This document shows positions 49,401 through 59,269 of a DNA stretch of 64,000 bases, in pieces; the first letter of the stretch is position 1, and each line of letters starts with the position of its first letter. Below the pieces are notes generated by a model that saw nothing but the letters and a program-made list of their open reading frames with translations, was not told where the DNA came from and made no database searches. Origin of the DNA: Erpetoichthys calabaricus. Taxonomy: Eukaryota > Chordata > Cladistia > Polypteriformes > Polypteridae. The DNA is taken from assembly GCF_900747795.2 (NCBI RefSeq), contig NC_041401.2:61889110-61953109 (forward strand), read 5' to 3'. The position numbers and the translations under genes were made by a program.

Positions 49401-52400
49401 TAGCAGTTCATAATGAAACAAGAACCTTATGTTAATAACAGAGATACCAGGACATTTTGAGATCAATAGGCATTTACTCGCAATGTTTAACACATCACAT
49501 CATCATTTTGTTTTTTCAAAGAAACTGAGAAAGTCCTTACCACCTGCATCTAATGAGACAGAAAAAGTATGACCTGTCTAAGCATCAACAGAAAAATAAG
49601 GCTTCATTAAATCATCAAAACTGTCCTACAGGTTTACATTTTACCCACTGTAAACCTACACTTTAATTAATTGCTGTTGTAATTTCTTTAGCTTTGTATG
49701 CTTCCAATGTAATTAATTTAAGAGCACTTGTGTAGAGAAGCATGAATCATGATTTTTAAAAAGTTCTAATTAGCCTAATATAATTTTAGGAAAACCATTA
49801 ACGCCATTATTATTATGAGGGGAAATAAAACTGAACTGCCTACTTCCTAACTAACTTATCTTAACACTGAATTTTTGAGGGCTGCAGCCTATCTTAGCAG
49901 CATCAGAAGCAAGGCAGGAACCAGTCGCGGATGAGTCGGCAGAAAATAACACTTGAAAGTCAATAGGAGAACATGTTATGACAAGCACTCGGCTTTGATT
50001 ACTAGGTGGCTACATACATTATGGAACCACTACAGCAATCAAAAAGACTTATTCATACATTTTACCATCAGGAGAGAGTGCATCACACTGTTGCTGTATC
50101 TTAGGAGCATCACATAGTTATTTTACTATATTGAAAACCTCTTAAAATATGAAAGTTTATGTGGTGCTCTAAGCCTGTTTGTTCTATAAAGGATGTTATA
50201 CAAGAATACATTGAAACTAAACTGTTTAGCTACTGAGCTGCAAGGAAACTTTTCTTTTCAAAGTCATCCTGCTTTCACAGTCTCGATTATCGTCTACAGA
50301 TACCGCATTTTAAACATGAGGCACTAATGTCATAATTACCATGATACCACCCCAGCGTGGGCTATGGAAAGCATTACTCTGCACTGTTGCTCCATTTTGA
50401 TCTTTGATGTAGAGTGGGCAGTGAGGATAATCAGGAACGTAGAGCAGAAAATTAAGCACAGGATTGGAGGATGCTGCATTTGAACCTAACGGAGAAATTG
50501 GTAATAATCATAGATAGCATTTCTAACGCAAACATTACTTAAAAGCAGTAAACTAATTTACTAATTGAAACTTTCAATTTAATTTTTATAATGATTTAAG
50601 CTTTTTACAATCACATTAAGTATAAATGCATTTAATAATGGTGAGGACTACATTTCCCAGCATACAAATGCCTTGAGACTGCAACGCACAAAGAAACAAA
50701 AAAAAAATATGTATATGATTAAGGGCTTTGCTACAATATTTGTCCTCCAGTGCTGGCTGTATTAATAAAAGGCCTTAAAGGAATACTCCACCTAAAAATG
50801 TCACTGTTTTAAGATGTTATTTACCCCATGTAGTTTATAGTTGTGGCAGAAAAAAAAATTAATTCTCATGTTTTCATGGAGAAAGAACAGAAAGTTTCTG
50901 AAAGAATGGGACCTAATGGTTGCTGTTGTCCAGCACCAGTCCCATTGTATAAGAAACTCTGCTATGTAATTTCTCTACAAAAACATGAAATTAAAACCAA
51001 CTACATGGGCTAAGTACCATATAAAAAATGTAATGTTTGGGTGGATAATACTATAAGCCAATAAAATAACATCCTCACTTGGATAACAATAGTTGGAATC
51101 CAGAATTAACATTTCCTAGCACACAGTGTATCAGGAAGAATTTTAAATATATTAATTACATGCTGATATATAACTGTCTTTATCTGAGACACATATCCAT
51201 CACCCCACATTTTCTTGTCACCATAACAAACAAAAAACATACCATTTCCTATACTCTGCTTGAATTAAGAATATAAATTAAAAATCTGATGTAGACTTTC
51301 TTACCCAGTCTAGCTTCAACAGGATTGATCACATGGGGTAGGCTTTCTGCGCTCAGTGTGTAGCTTGAGATAGTCTTGTCATAGCGTGGAGTTACACCAA
51401 GGATAGCATAGTACAGGATCTTCAGAGAGAGTTGAGACATGGATACTGTAATACATATAATCCAAAAGACAAACTGTAGAAATTAAAAATTTATAGTACC
51501 TAAAGAAAACATACCTGAGAATCAACAGAGAAGTTGGCTACACCAGAAAGCTTGTCCAAAAAAGGCTGTATGTATTTGTCTACGGCCTCCTCAATATCCC
51601 AATGCAGGTCATGAGACTTGGGATCAGGGTTCAGCAGACTAAAGGTGATTTCATAACCTATGACAAATTGTTAAAACAAACACAAAGAAATAAATCAGAA
51701 CAGTACTGCAGTGTTTTTTTCGTGTTGGCTTGGAAGCCTACAGAATTTCTAAAAAGACTGCTAGTATACCAAGCTATCTAGTGTGTATATTTTATTGATG
51801 AAGTTAATAAATAAATTATTAGGATACACGGAAACAAAAATAATGTAGTCATTTTGATAATAATGCTAAGGATTACTTGACCATTCAAAGAACATTTGTC
51901 TTATAAAGGGCTTAGCACATCGAGGGCAGTTTAATTACAAGTATAACAAATGTATTTTTGTGCTCAAATTCTTAATGAGTTAAAAAAATATAGAAAGTTA
52001 AATGATGATAATTGTTATACATACATTTATTGCTAATTTAGAGTGGCCGGAGCAAGATCTACAAAGGATTGCATGACACAAAATAGACCTAAACAACACA
52101 CAATCACTCATGCTGGTTCCAGTTCAGATTCATCAGTTATACTACATAGCATGTCATCAGGGTTATGGAAGGAAAATTGGAATACTTGGAAGAAAATATG
52201 TGCAGACATTGGAAGAACATGCAAATTCCACATACACAACAGCCAGGCACAGTATTAGAACACAGAAAACTGGCTCAAAGGATATGTTTTGTATTTTTCA
52301 TGTCAAATTATTTCTTTATAATCAAGATACAGCATATATTATTTGACACATGAAACCTTGTTCTAAAGTGAAGCTTTTTTTTTTTTTTTTTTATATAAGA

Positions 52401-55400
52401 AATTTTAAAATATACGTAGCCTTCTTTAGCATTTTATAAAGTATGTAAAAGGTACCGGGGTCCCAACATCAAAATAAAGGCATCAAGACTTACCATATTT
52501 TCCATTTTTCATAACAAAAGTGTTATGTCATAAGATTGCACATATATTGTAAAACAGCATAGCCATGTAGTTTAATCTCCTTAGCATTAGACCAAAGCGT
52601 CACTCAGGCTGTAAAAACAGTGCTAAAAGTGTTAGTCCCAAGCGTCACTTAGGCAATTGTACAGATGCGTCTCATGTAAGACCCAAGGATTACTCGGGCT
52701 GTAAAAGTGCCAACAGTGTTAGTGCCAAGCATCACCCAGGAAACAATATAGGCGCGTGTTGCATAAACAAAAGTGTTACCAGCACACTGGTGAAGACATG
52801 TCTTCTCCTAGCCTCATAATGGTTTCTTTTAAGAAACTATTTTTAAGCAGCCAAGGTGTTGCACGATCTTGACAGTGATGATGAAGTGAATCTGTCTTCA
52901 GGTAGTGAAATTGAAACGGATATTGAAACAAAAGTGATTCTGATGAATCCAAAAGTGACACCTGCATCAATCACATATGTGCAGTGTGCTTTTCAAAATC
53001 TGATCAGTCTGGAAAGAAAATCCGCAAGGAATCACACTACTATTGTCCTGAATGTGATGCTGGATTGTATATTTCACCGTGCTTCAAGACAAATGACACA
53101 TTTTGACTGTAAATACAGTATTTGCATTATTATTATTATTAGTATCATTATTATACCTTCTACAGTTCTGACTTTATACTTTGTGTTTTGTATGTTTTAC
53201 AGTAAAATGTTGAAATTTAATAAACATGCAATTTTTCAAGCCAAAAAAAATGCAGCGCTTTTTCCATGTTTTTTCGAGAAAAAATTAACACTAAGGAGGT
53301 TAAGGAGGAAATTAGGCAAAACGTAAACCATTCTTGTGAGATTCAGCCTTTTTAAATGGATATGAGCTTTGTGCTTCACTTCATTGTTCATCTTGCTCTG
53401 TGGCAACTTTTCAGACCCAGAGGCGCAGCATCCTCCTTCATATACTCCTCACCTTCAAAAAGTTATCTCCAAAAGCTCTTATTAACATTATTTGATGTTA
53501 TTAGCCAGATGTGAATTGCGGTCTCTGTTCTGTAGACAGCTAGGGAAAGCATATGACAGGGTGCCTCCGTGAGGAGTTGTGGTATTGTATGAGGAAGTTG
53601 GGAGTGGCAGAAAAGTATGTAACAGCTGTACAGGATATGTACGAGGGAAGTGTGACAGTGGTGAGGTCTGCAGTAGGAGTGACGGATGCATTCAGCATGG
53701 AGGTGGGATTACATCAGGGATCGGCTCTGAGCCGTTTCTTATTTGCAGTGGTGATGGACAGGTTGACAGATGAGATTAGATAGGAATCCCCTTGGACTAT
53801 GATGTTGGCTGATGACATTGTGATCTGTAGCGACAGTAGGGAGCAGGTTGAGGAAACCCTGGAAAGGTGGAGATATGCTCTAGAGAAGAGAGGAATGAAG
53901 GTCAGTAGGAAGAAGACAGAATACATGTGTGTGAATGAGAGGGAGGTCAGTGGAGTGGTGAGGATGCAGGGAGTAGAGTTGGTGAAGGTGGATGAGTTTA
54001 AATACTTGGGATCAACAGTACAGAGTAATGGGGATTGTGGAAGAGAGGTGAAAAAGTGAGTGCACGCAGAATGGAATGGGCGGAGAAGAGTGTCAGGAGA
54101 AATTTGTGACAGATGGGTATCAGCAAGTGTGAAAGGGATGGTCTACAGGACGGTAGTTAGACCAGCTATGTTATACAGGTTGGAGACGGTGGCATTGACC
54201 AGAAAGCAGGAGAGCTGGAGGTGGCAGAGTTAAAGACGCTAAGATTTGCATTGGGTGTGATGAGCATGGACAGGATTAGAACTGAGTATATTAGAGGGTC
54301 GACTCAGGTTGAATGGTTGGGAGACAAAGTCAGAGAGGTGAGATTGTGTTGGTTGGGACATGTGCGGAGGAGAGATGTTGTGTGTATTGGGAAAAGGATG
54401 TTAAAAATAGAGCTGCCAGGGAAGAGGAAAAGAGGAAGGCCTAAACGAAGGTTTATGGATGTGGTGAGAGAGGACATGCAGGTGATGGGTGTGACAGAGC
54501 AAGATGTAGAGGACAGGAAGATATGGAATAAGATGATCCACTGTGACAACCCCTAACGGGAGCACCTGAAATTTGAAGAAGAAGAAGTGCATATGTTTTA
54601 GCACAGGCAGAGTGGTAATGCAGAGCTGTCATTCCTGCCTCTCAGTGCCTAAGTCTGCATTGAGTTTACACATTATCTCCATGTATGTATGGACTGAATG
54701 GTGTGACTGAGTTTATTCACTCAAAAACATTGCCCTCAGTTATTACCATATCATCAGCAAGAGCAACTTAGCATGTCCTACAAAATTTGATAACTAGTTT
54801 GCGGTTACATCTGTTTCACCATGGTTTGGCTCTATCACACTCTGTGTCTTTTTCACTTTTGCAACATTTTTATATCATGCGTGAACACGATATGCCATGG
54901 TGTAAGTGCATAATGGTGTTGATTAGACCTATGAACTTAGTATCAATGCGCAGGTGCATTAAATCTTAAAAAAAACAATGCTTTTATAAAATGCAATGCA
55001 GTGCAGTGCAGTTATTTCAGTTGTTTCTTTACAAAGTAAAATGAAACTCTTATGTGTTCTCCTCAGCACCATGCTGCCACTTGGCATAACTCTCCCTCCT
55101 CAGACTATGCAAAATAACAACACCCAATATAATAGGACAAAAAGTAGGCATCAGTTAGGAAAAAATAATCATAATTTGAGTGTGCATCAACCAAGTAGGC
55201 TAGGTATTTTTTTAATTTATAAAAAAAAAAATGCTTCACTTTTGAAAGCAATTTCATTCACAGATGAACTGGTATAACTTGAATACCTCCCAGTAATAGT
55301 ACTCAAAAATATATAGTATCTGCTTTTAAAATACTGTACTGATTAGTCCAAGTCTTTGAAATTTCTCCTCTGTTATACCAATGTACACAGTACATGAATG

Positions 55401-57447
55401 GACATGTTAAGTAAGATAAAATTATAACACAGGTCATTAGCTGACATTTTGTTTTCACTACATGGTCTTATTTGTTTCATTTTTTGATACAGTCATATAT
55501 TTTAACAGCCCTCAATATGGATTATTCCAGTAACTAGACAATAATGTAAATATTTTAGCCATCATGTTAGCTCAGAATGGACTTGAATAAGGAGTAAAGG
55601 AGGTCTTTCATATTTAGTAGGATTAGGTCAGGAGCAAATACAGTATAAGCATAGTGTAAATGTGTGTAACAGTATTTGCTTGTAACAGTGCCAAGTGAAA
55701 TGCAACATACACTCAAGTGGCACATAGAAGTTCCAGTTGATTACATTATTTATATACAATTCATTTTTCTTACCACAACAGTAGATTTGAATTGTTATGT
55801 CCTACCATAGGGCGGCACGGTGGCGCAGTGGGTAGCGCTGCTGCCTTGCAGTTAGGAGACCTGGGTTCGCTTCCCGGGTCCTCCCTGCATGGAGTTTGCA
55901 TGTTCTCCCCGTGTCTGCATAGGTTTCCTCCCACAGTCCAAAGACATGCAGGTTAGGTGGATTGGCGATTCTAAATTGGCCCCAGTGTGTGCTTGGTGTG
56001 TGGGTGTGTTTGTGTATGTCCTGCGGTGGGTTGGCACCCTGCCTGGGATTGGTTCCTGCCTTGTGCCCTGTGTTGGCTGGGATTGGCTCCAGCAGACCCC
56101 CGTGACCCTGTGTTCGGATTCAGCGGGTTGGAAAATTGACGGATGGATGGATGGATGTCCTACCATTTTATACAGTATAAAAATTAATGTTTCAATTAAT
56201 GACCTAAAATACCTGACTGATATTGTAATTTAGCTTAAGGTACACTTGCCTGGACTTGACTTGAATGCCCGCATACTGTCAGCTAAGCTTTCTTTTGTGA
56301 ATTTTCCAGTGGGAACACGGTCTGACATGGAAGCTTTAATGTCATTATTGGTGAAGGTCACAGTCTGAATGATTCGCAGGATCTTGGGCCCAATTACTGA
56401 GAGCAGTTCTTCCATCTTTGCCTCTTTGTGTAAGGAGGTTCTCAGAATGGCAGTTCTGTAAATTCCCATGTAGACATTAATACCCTGGTAATATAATAAA
56501 AAAAAAATGAGCAAAACATTTTAATTTTGCTCAATTTATTCTTATTAAGAGCACTTTAATTTATGAGTCTAATACATTACATATAACTGTTCCTAACACA
56601 AATAAAAGAAAAAAATAAGTAAATCTGAAACATAAACAGAAACATATACAGAGATACATACATATATGCGCACACATTAGGTGCTTGGAATAATAATAAT
56701 AAAAAAAAGTGATACAGCATTAGTTTTGAAAAATATGTGACAAATATGAGGAAAGTTTGGTGCCAGTTACATTAGCAATTTAATTAGGTCTCTAGACCTG
56801 GTATCATCACCATTCCTCTCTAAAGCTTGATATGATATAAAAATCCTAAAATTTGGAAAATTTCAGAATTAATTTGATACGTTATACTCTATACCTAAAG
56901 CAGAGAACTGGACTTGAATATGCAAATATCACTGAAAACAAATTAGTGGGCATTCATGGGTTTTGTTTCAACTGGAATCAGGCATTGTTTGCATGTAAGT
57001 TGGAGGAGTATTTCAAAGGCATCCATAATTTAATGATGACAAAAGCATTTTAAGTCTTCATTATTTCCCCTTTTTCTGTAATTTTGTGTGACTATTAAGA
57101 CACCCTAACTATTAGAAAGCCTGATGAGACACCAAGAGAAGTGGGTCCATTGAGAAAACCATTAATGTAATATTCAGTCAAAGCTAGCATTCCCATGTAG
57201 TTGTCCTGCTGTTTTCATCTGTAATGTAGAAACTAATATCAAGGAATTGGGTAATACACAACAGAATTATAATATAATAACAATAATCAACTTTTAATTC
57301 TCATTGAAAGATTTAAAAAATATGTAAAACTTTGTAAAGTTAAAGAAGGACATACATCAGGAAGCAACCCAGATGTCTCAGGAATCACATAGATGACCAG
57401 GGAGCCTGAGGGACTTTCATTTAACTGTGACAGGGACACATCTGCTT
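37176..57447 (-). CDS. PIGS: GPI transamidase subunit PIG-S, C-terminal eight exons (partial)
   Basis: PIG-S is an ER-membrane subunit of the GPI transamidase (with PIGK, GPAA1, PIGT and PIGU), which cuts the C-terminal signal of proteins and attaches a GPI anchor. Coding exons in order of transcription: 57447-57356, 56484-56250, 51657-51515, 51419-51305, 50485-50340, 41856-41756, 38725-38515, 37451-37176. Phases fit throughout and give about 438 residues. Conserved phrases include [58 protein letters not shown]-like [26 protein letters not shown] and [20 protein letters not shown]. The C-terminal membrane segment is [20 protein letters not shown], with a lysine-rich tail (MAKKKD). Human PIGS has 555 residues, so roughly 115 N-terminal residues, including the first membrane segment, are missing and should lie beyond 57448, probably beyond the window. 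The last two introns are short; three others (8.5, 4.6 and 3.0 kb) are filled with transposons. Confidence 0.96.
37452..39079. other. PIGS intron sequence without recognised repeats
   Basis: Outside the exon at 38515-38725 this stretch is AT-rich and I recognise no repeat family or other gene in it. Confidence 0.5.
38515..38725 (-). CDS. PIGS: PIGS coding exon (second from last)
   Basis: The acceptor is TTCTGCAG and the donor is CACAG followed by GTAAAT. It encodes [33 protein letters not shown] and [13 protein letters not shown] to IASQ. Confidence 0.95.
39080..39730 (-). mobile_element. CR1-type LINE, 3' end
   Basis: The - strand frame at 39288-39599 encodes [40 protein letters not shown] and [20 protein letters not shown], the C-terminal reverse transcriptase region of CR1-type LINEs. 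The stretch to 39080 is the usual 3' UTR (GGCCATTCAGCCCAACAAAG in + orientation). The copy is 5'-truncated and has small lesions, for example between VQFWCPGYK and KVQRRATR, where related proteins have about 15 more residues. Confidence 0.85.
40235..40805 (+). mobile_element. Tc1 transposon relic, 3' part
   Basis: The + strand translates to [20 protein letters not shown], then [20 protein letters not shown], then [11 protein letters not shown], the C-terminal part of a Tc1 transposase. The catalytic Glu region reads NPNEHH, and a piece between VNVL and DDLNPNE is missing. It is followed by a worn inverted end (TTTTAGTATAAGGCTACAAC to CTTCTGAATCCATTGTA). The left half of the transposon is gone. 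Confidence 0.85.
40806..42184. other. PIGS intron sequence, unassigned
   Basis: This holds the exon at 41756-41856. The rest is AT-rich without recognised repeats, ending in a TAA/TA-rich stretch at 42117-42180 just before the Helitron. Confidence 0.5.
41756..41856 (-). CDS. PIGS: PIGS coding exon (third from last)
   Basis: The acceptor is TTTTGCCAG and the donor is CTACG followed by GTACGTAAG. It encodes [20 protein letters not shown] and [13 protein letters not shown] plus two bases of Arg, completed by G in the next exon. Confidence 0.95.
42185..43100 (+). mobile_element. Helitron derivative keeping part of the helicase end
   Basis: The left end is TCTCTCTATTATATAAAAAA, preceded by A. 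The right end is a GGGGGCAAAGCCCCC hairpin followed by CTAG (43097-43100) and T. Inside, 42516-42840 encodes remnants of the Helitron helicase C-terminus: [27 protein letters not shown] and [14 protein letters not shown], with frame breaks. The Rep domain and most of the helicase are missing, so the copy is an internal-deletion product of an autonomous element. Confidence 0.88.
43104..43782 (+). mobile_element. Non-autonomous Helitron, adjacent to the previous one
   Basis: It starts TCTATATATATATAAAAGCC after A and ends with AGCGGAGCCGCGGGGGATGG and CTAG, followed by T. It contains two diverged copies of a block of about 85 bases (about 43320-43405 and 43535-43620, sharing TAATTTGCTTGAACATT and GTTGATTTTGC), separated by a GC-rich stretch. 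There is no coding sequence. Only three bases separate it from the left Helitron. Confidence 0.85.
43783..45989. other. PIGS intron sequence with a worn SINE
   Basis: A + strand SINE relic lies at about 44735-44990 (GGGTGGCAGACTGGTACAGT at the start, a C run at 44807-44817 and CACTCCAGTTCTTCCTCCCC in the body). A shorter relic lies near 44010-44090. The rest is unassigned AT-rich sequence. Confidence 0.45.
45990..46305 (-). mobile_element. Diverged tRNA-derived SINE
   Basis: In + orientation it runs from CATCCAGCCATCCAACC to GCCACTGTGTCACCC and includes CACCTAACCTGCATGTCTTT. The body is clearly related to the young SINE family but differs at many positions. Its flanks (GTATACAT and GTATAAAT) could be an aged target duplication. 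Confidence 0.8.
46306..47119. other. PIGS intron sequence, mostly unassigned
   Basis: A short worn repeat lies near 47030-47105 (GTCCTTGATGGCCACAGTGG, then GGTTTTCATTTCAGCC). A reverse copy of the same phrase occurs near 48995-49030. Otherwise nothing is recognised. Confidence 0.45.
47120..48238 (+). mobile_element. Heavily decayed Tc1-like transposon
   Basis: The + strand holds scattered transposase pieces: [14 protein letters not shown] and the following [20 protein letters not shown] (about 47540-47655), [11 protein letters not shown], and [13 protein letters not shown] near the second catalytic Asp. The left end (ATGTATACGGATACCC) and right end (CACAAATTTTTGTTAAGTTATAGAGTGTAT region) are worn inverted repeats. 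Many frame breaks show that it is old. Confidence 0.8.
48308..48653 (-). mobile_element. tRNA-derived SINE, complete, reverse orientation
   Basis: The CCATCCATCCATCCA tail is on the left and the CACTGCGCAACCGTGCCGCC head on the right. Target duplications TTATAGATTTTTCC and TTATAGATTTTCC flank it and differ by one base. The sequence is close to the copy at 55809-56154, so the insertion is young. Confidence 0.94.
48667..50339. other. PIGS intron sequence, mostly unassigned
   Basis: A short piece at about 49880-49945 (GGCTGCAGCCTATCTTAGCA, then GCAAGGCAGGAACCAG) looks like a worn SINE on the - strand. The rest is AT-rich with no recognised feature. Confidence 0.45.
50340..50485 (-). CDS. PIGS: PIGS coding exon (fourth from last)
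   Basis: The acceptor is CTCCGTTAG and the donor is ATCATG followed by GTAATT. It encodes [34 protein letters not shown] and [12 protein letters not shown]. Confidence 0.95.
50775..51053. mobile_element. MITE with GGAATACTCCACC ends
   Basis: The left end is AAGGAATACTCCACCTAAAA and the right end is its worn inverse (GTTTGGGTGGATAATACT). Inner inverted pieces (CCCATGTAGTTTATAG and CCAACTACATGGGC) strengthen the call. The element is about 280 bases, has no coding sequence, and resembles a common fish MITE. It lies in a PIGS intron, about 250 bases from the exon at 51305. Confidence 0.75.
51305..51419 (-). CDS. PIGS: PIGS coding exon (fifth from last)
   Basis: The acceptor is CTCTCTGAAG (AAG is less usual than CAG) and the donor is CTGG followed by GTAAGA. 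It encodes [20 protein letters not shown] and [12 protein letters not shown] plus one base of Gly. Confidence 0.95.
51515..51657 (-). CDS. PIGS: PIGS coding exon (sixth from last)
   Basis: The acceptor is TTGTCATAG and the donor is CTCAG followed by GTATGT. It encodes [20 protein letters not shown] and [13 protein letters not shown] to NFSVDSQ. The first two bases complete a Gly begun in the upstream exon. Confidence 0.95.
51658..52571. other. PIGS GC-AG intron, 3' part, with a worn SINE
   Basis: A - strand SINE relic lies at about 52023-52255 (TTTAGAGTGGCCGGAGCAAG to GAACATGCAAATTCCACA). The T run at 52376-52392 is a simple tract. No other feature is recognised. Confidence 0.45.
52576..53299 (+). 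mobile_element. piggyBac deletion derivative
   Basis: TTAA, the piggyBac target, flanks both ends (52572-52575 and 53300-53303). The ends are short inverted repeats (TCTCCTTAGCATTA on the left, inverse of TAACACTAAGGAGG on the right). The left part has four worn repeats of a CCAAGCGTCACTYAGGC type. Inside are the start of a transposase ([16 protein letters not shown]) and its C-terminal cysteine-rich finger: in one frame, [19 protein letters not shown] and [19 protein letters not shown]. The whole catalytic DDD domain is missing, so it can move only with help from another copy. Confidence 0.88.
52941..53108 (+). pseudogene. piggyBac transposase C-terminal cysteine finger
   Basis: From about [19 protein letters not shown] to CFKTNDTF and a stop, the frame is open and keeps Cys/His spacing C-x2-C...H-Y-Y-C-x2-C...C typical of piggyBac C-terminal fingers, which help bind the transposon ends. 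The tail NDTF replaces the usual YHT-like ending. It is in a different frame from the acidic N-terminal piece just upstream, a trace of the internal deletion or a later frameshift. Confidence 0.8.
53530..54595 (+). mobile_element. RTE-type LINE, 3' half
   Basis: Successive + strand pieces encode [20 protein letters not shown] (in the frame beginning near 53541), [40 protein letters not shown] (the catalytic ADD), [19 protein letters not shown] and [13 protein letters not shown] with [20 protein letters not shown] at the end. The order is that of RTE-type reverse transcriptases. There are breaks after TDEIR (53781), near 54058 and near 54200-54230. A GAAGAAGAAGAAG tail closes the copy. The endonuclease and 5' end are missing. 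Confidence 0.88.
54596..55796. other. PIGS GC-AG intron, middle part
   Basis: A worn SINE head lies at about 54600-54735 (GCAGAGTGGTAATGCAGAGC). The rest is AT-rich without a recognised feature. Confidence 0.45.
55809..56154 (+). mobile_element. tRNA-derived SINE, complete, best copy
   Basis: The head is GGCGGCACGGTGGCGCAGTG, box B-like GGTTCGCTTCC follows at about 55864, then the usual body and a GGATGGATGG tail. The target duplication ATGTCCTACCAT is identical on both sides (55797-55808 and 56155-56166). It lies about 95 bases from the GC donor at 56249, on the opposite strand to PIGS. Confidence 0.96.
56250..56484 (-). CDS. PIGS: PIGS coding exon (seventh from last), GC donor
   Basis: The acceptor is TATTACCAG. 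The exon encodes [20 protein letters not shown] to MRAFKSSP plus one base of Gly. The donor is TCCAG followed by GCAAGT, the consensus form of a GC-AG intron; a GT donor that keeps the frame is not present nearby. Confidence 0.93.
56485..57355. other. PIGS intron, no recognised repeat
   Basis: AT-rich sequence with poly-A runs; I see no repeat family or exon besides the flanking PIGS exons. Confidence 0.5.
57356..57447 (-). CDS. PIGS: PIGS coding exon (eighth from last)
   Basis: The acceptor is TCTCTTTGTCAG and the donor is CTGAT followed by GTATGT. It encodes [20 protein letters not shown] and [10 protein letters not shown], matching the EGSLTVYVISEHSSLLPQ region of human PIGS. Its first two bases complete a codon (probably Glu) from an exon not found in the window. 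Confidence 0.92.
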
Positions 57448-59060
57448 CTGACAAAGAGAAAATATATATATGTCATTTGTCTCTTACTTTTTCTGTTAAA
57501 ACAACTTGTATTGATTTAAAATTTGATTTTAAAGAAGAAAAAGAAAAACAATTTCATGAAAGATCCCGAACCACTCACAACTTCACCTCCATTTGTGAAG
57601 AAGCAAGCAAAGAGAAAGAAAGAAGTGTGATGCCGATGCCATAATGCGCTCCACATCCTGAGTAAAACAAAACAAATGGTTCTTAAAAACTGTGATTCCC
57701 TTTTCATGAGATGACATAGTGGATGGAAAAGAGAAACTAATACAATCAGCTTAAAGTTCTAAATGAGTTATATCATAAAATAAATTTCTCCAGGCCTGTA
57801 TTTTGCTTTTTTTTTTTTAATTTTCCTAACAAGATGCCAGGAAGATCTTAGCTGACATAGAGCTTACGTAAATTAACTTCTTATTAATAAATAAAAAGGA
57901 GTATAATGAAAAAAATCTAGAAGTAGGAAAAGCTGAGGAGAACAGAGAACAGTAATATCTAAAGTAAGTGAATTACAGGTGGAAATAAAGAACCACAAAG
58001 ATGCATTGATAGGACAGGAGCAGAACATGGGAAAAAAGGAACTGGGGACTTTAAAGGAGTATAAATTGTAAATTGGGTCAGGAGCTAAACACCATTACCA
58101 TTTACTTATATACTGTAGCACATTGCTGTTAAAAATGTATATGTAACTCAAAGTGTGCTAAGTTAAAGAAAAAATTACAATTACAAAAATGTATCAATGA
58201 ATAAAAAAAATATAAAATTACCAGAAACTTACAAATAACAGATAATTAAGTAAAATAACAGCAGAGTTCTTAAACATGGTTTAAACTGCTATTAACTAAA
58301 CCCGTTTTCTGAGTCTTAAATGGTTACAAAAATAAGTCCATTAAACAGCACTTTGTGGGGGGTCTTGTAAATTCTTTGAATAATTTTACATTGAATAAAT
58401 TGGGTGACTATCATTTTCAGAAGAAATTTTCACTCCATTTAAAACTAAATCCCAGCTCAAGGTAGGAGAAAGTTCCAAATCTGAATCCCTCTTTAGTGAG
58501 ACAGAGACTGGTTTCTAGCTTATTTTACAAAGACAAACATTCAACACAGAGAAGGGTTGGGATTGAGAACAGATTGTAAAAACAATATTACAAAAAGGGG
58601 TGGGGTGAAATAGGGGAGAATAAAGATAGCAACATGTTTTGAGGAGCCATCTTAACTGTAGGAAAAGAAAAAGGTAAAGGAAGATGCACAAAATTTGATT
58701 CCCCAAAAGATCACGTGTACTGGATACCTAGGGTAGAACAGCACATGAAAGCAATGGGCAGACCATCAATATTAAGGGTACTACGTACTCTGTCTTTGCA
58801 TAAAATCCAAGCACGCTTCAAATTAGAAAAAAAAAAAAAATCTGAAGCAACTAGGAAATTACAGAAACTAATTTATTAGCGTAAGATTTAGTTTCTAGGG
58901 GATTGGGTGGAAGGGACAGGCAAGGAAAGATCAAATCAACTAAAAGCCAAAAAAGGGAAGATAAGGACATTGGAGGAAAAGCCAGTGTCAAAGGGGATGG
59001 AAAATGAAACACGCAAGCAAAAGCTCAACAACTATCCCTTAATACCGATCCCCCATGGGA
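57448..59060. other. PIGS upstream intron, unassigned
   Basis: I looked for the exon upstream of 57447 on the - strand and could not find one that continues PIGS. An acceptor-like tract near 57660 on the - strand is not followed by sequence resembling the protein. No repeats were recognised. Confidence 0.45.
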
Positions 59061-59269
59061 GGTATTTTCTGCAAAAAAAGAAAATGAAAATTATAAAATG
59101 AAAATGCAATCTCTCTTTTGCAACTTCATTTTCAAAGTCTGGCATGCAAGAATGCTGCAAAAAATATAATTAAAATGAAATAACCCCATTTGCGATTTCA
59201 TTTTCAAAGTCTACACACTGCTGAACTACTGAAAACACATTATTTTTAACATGGGCCTTCTCATAACTT

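Noticed and set aside
57516-57707. - strand open stretch upstream of the first PIGS exon found, considered as the missing exon
   Set aside because: Its sequence is low-complexity (F/L-rich), does not resemble PIGS and has no fitting donor.
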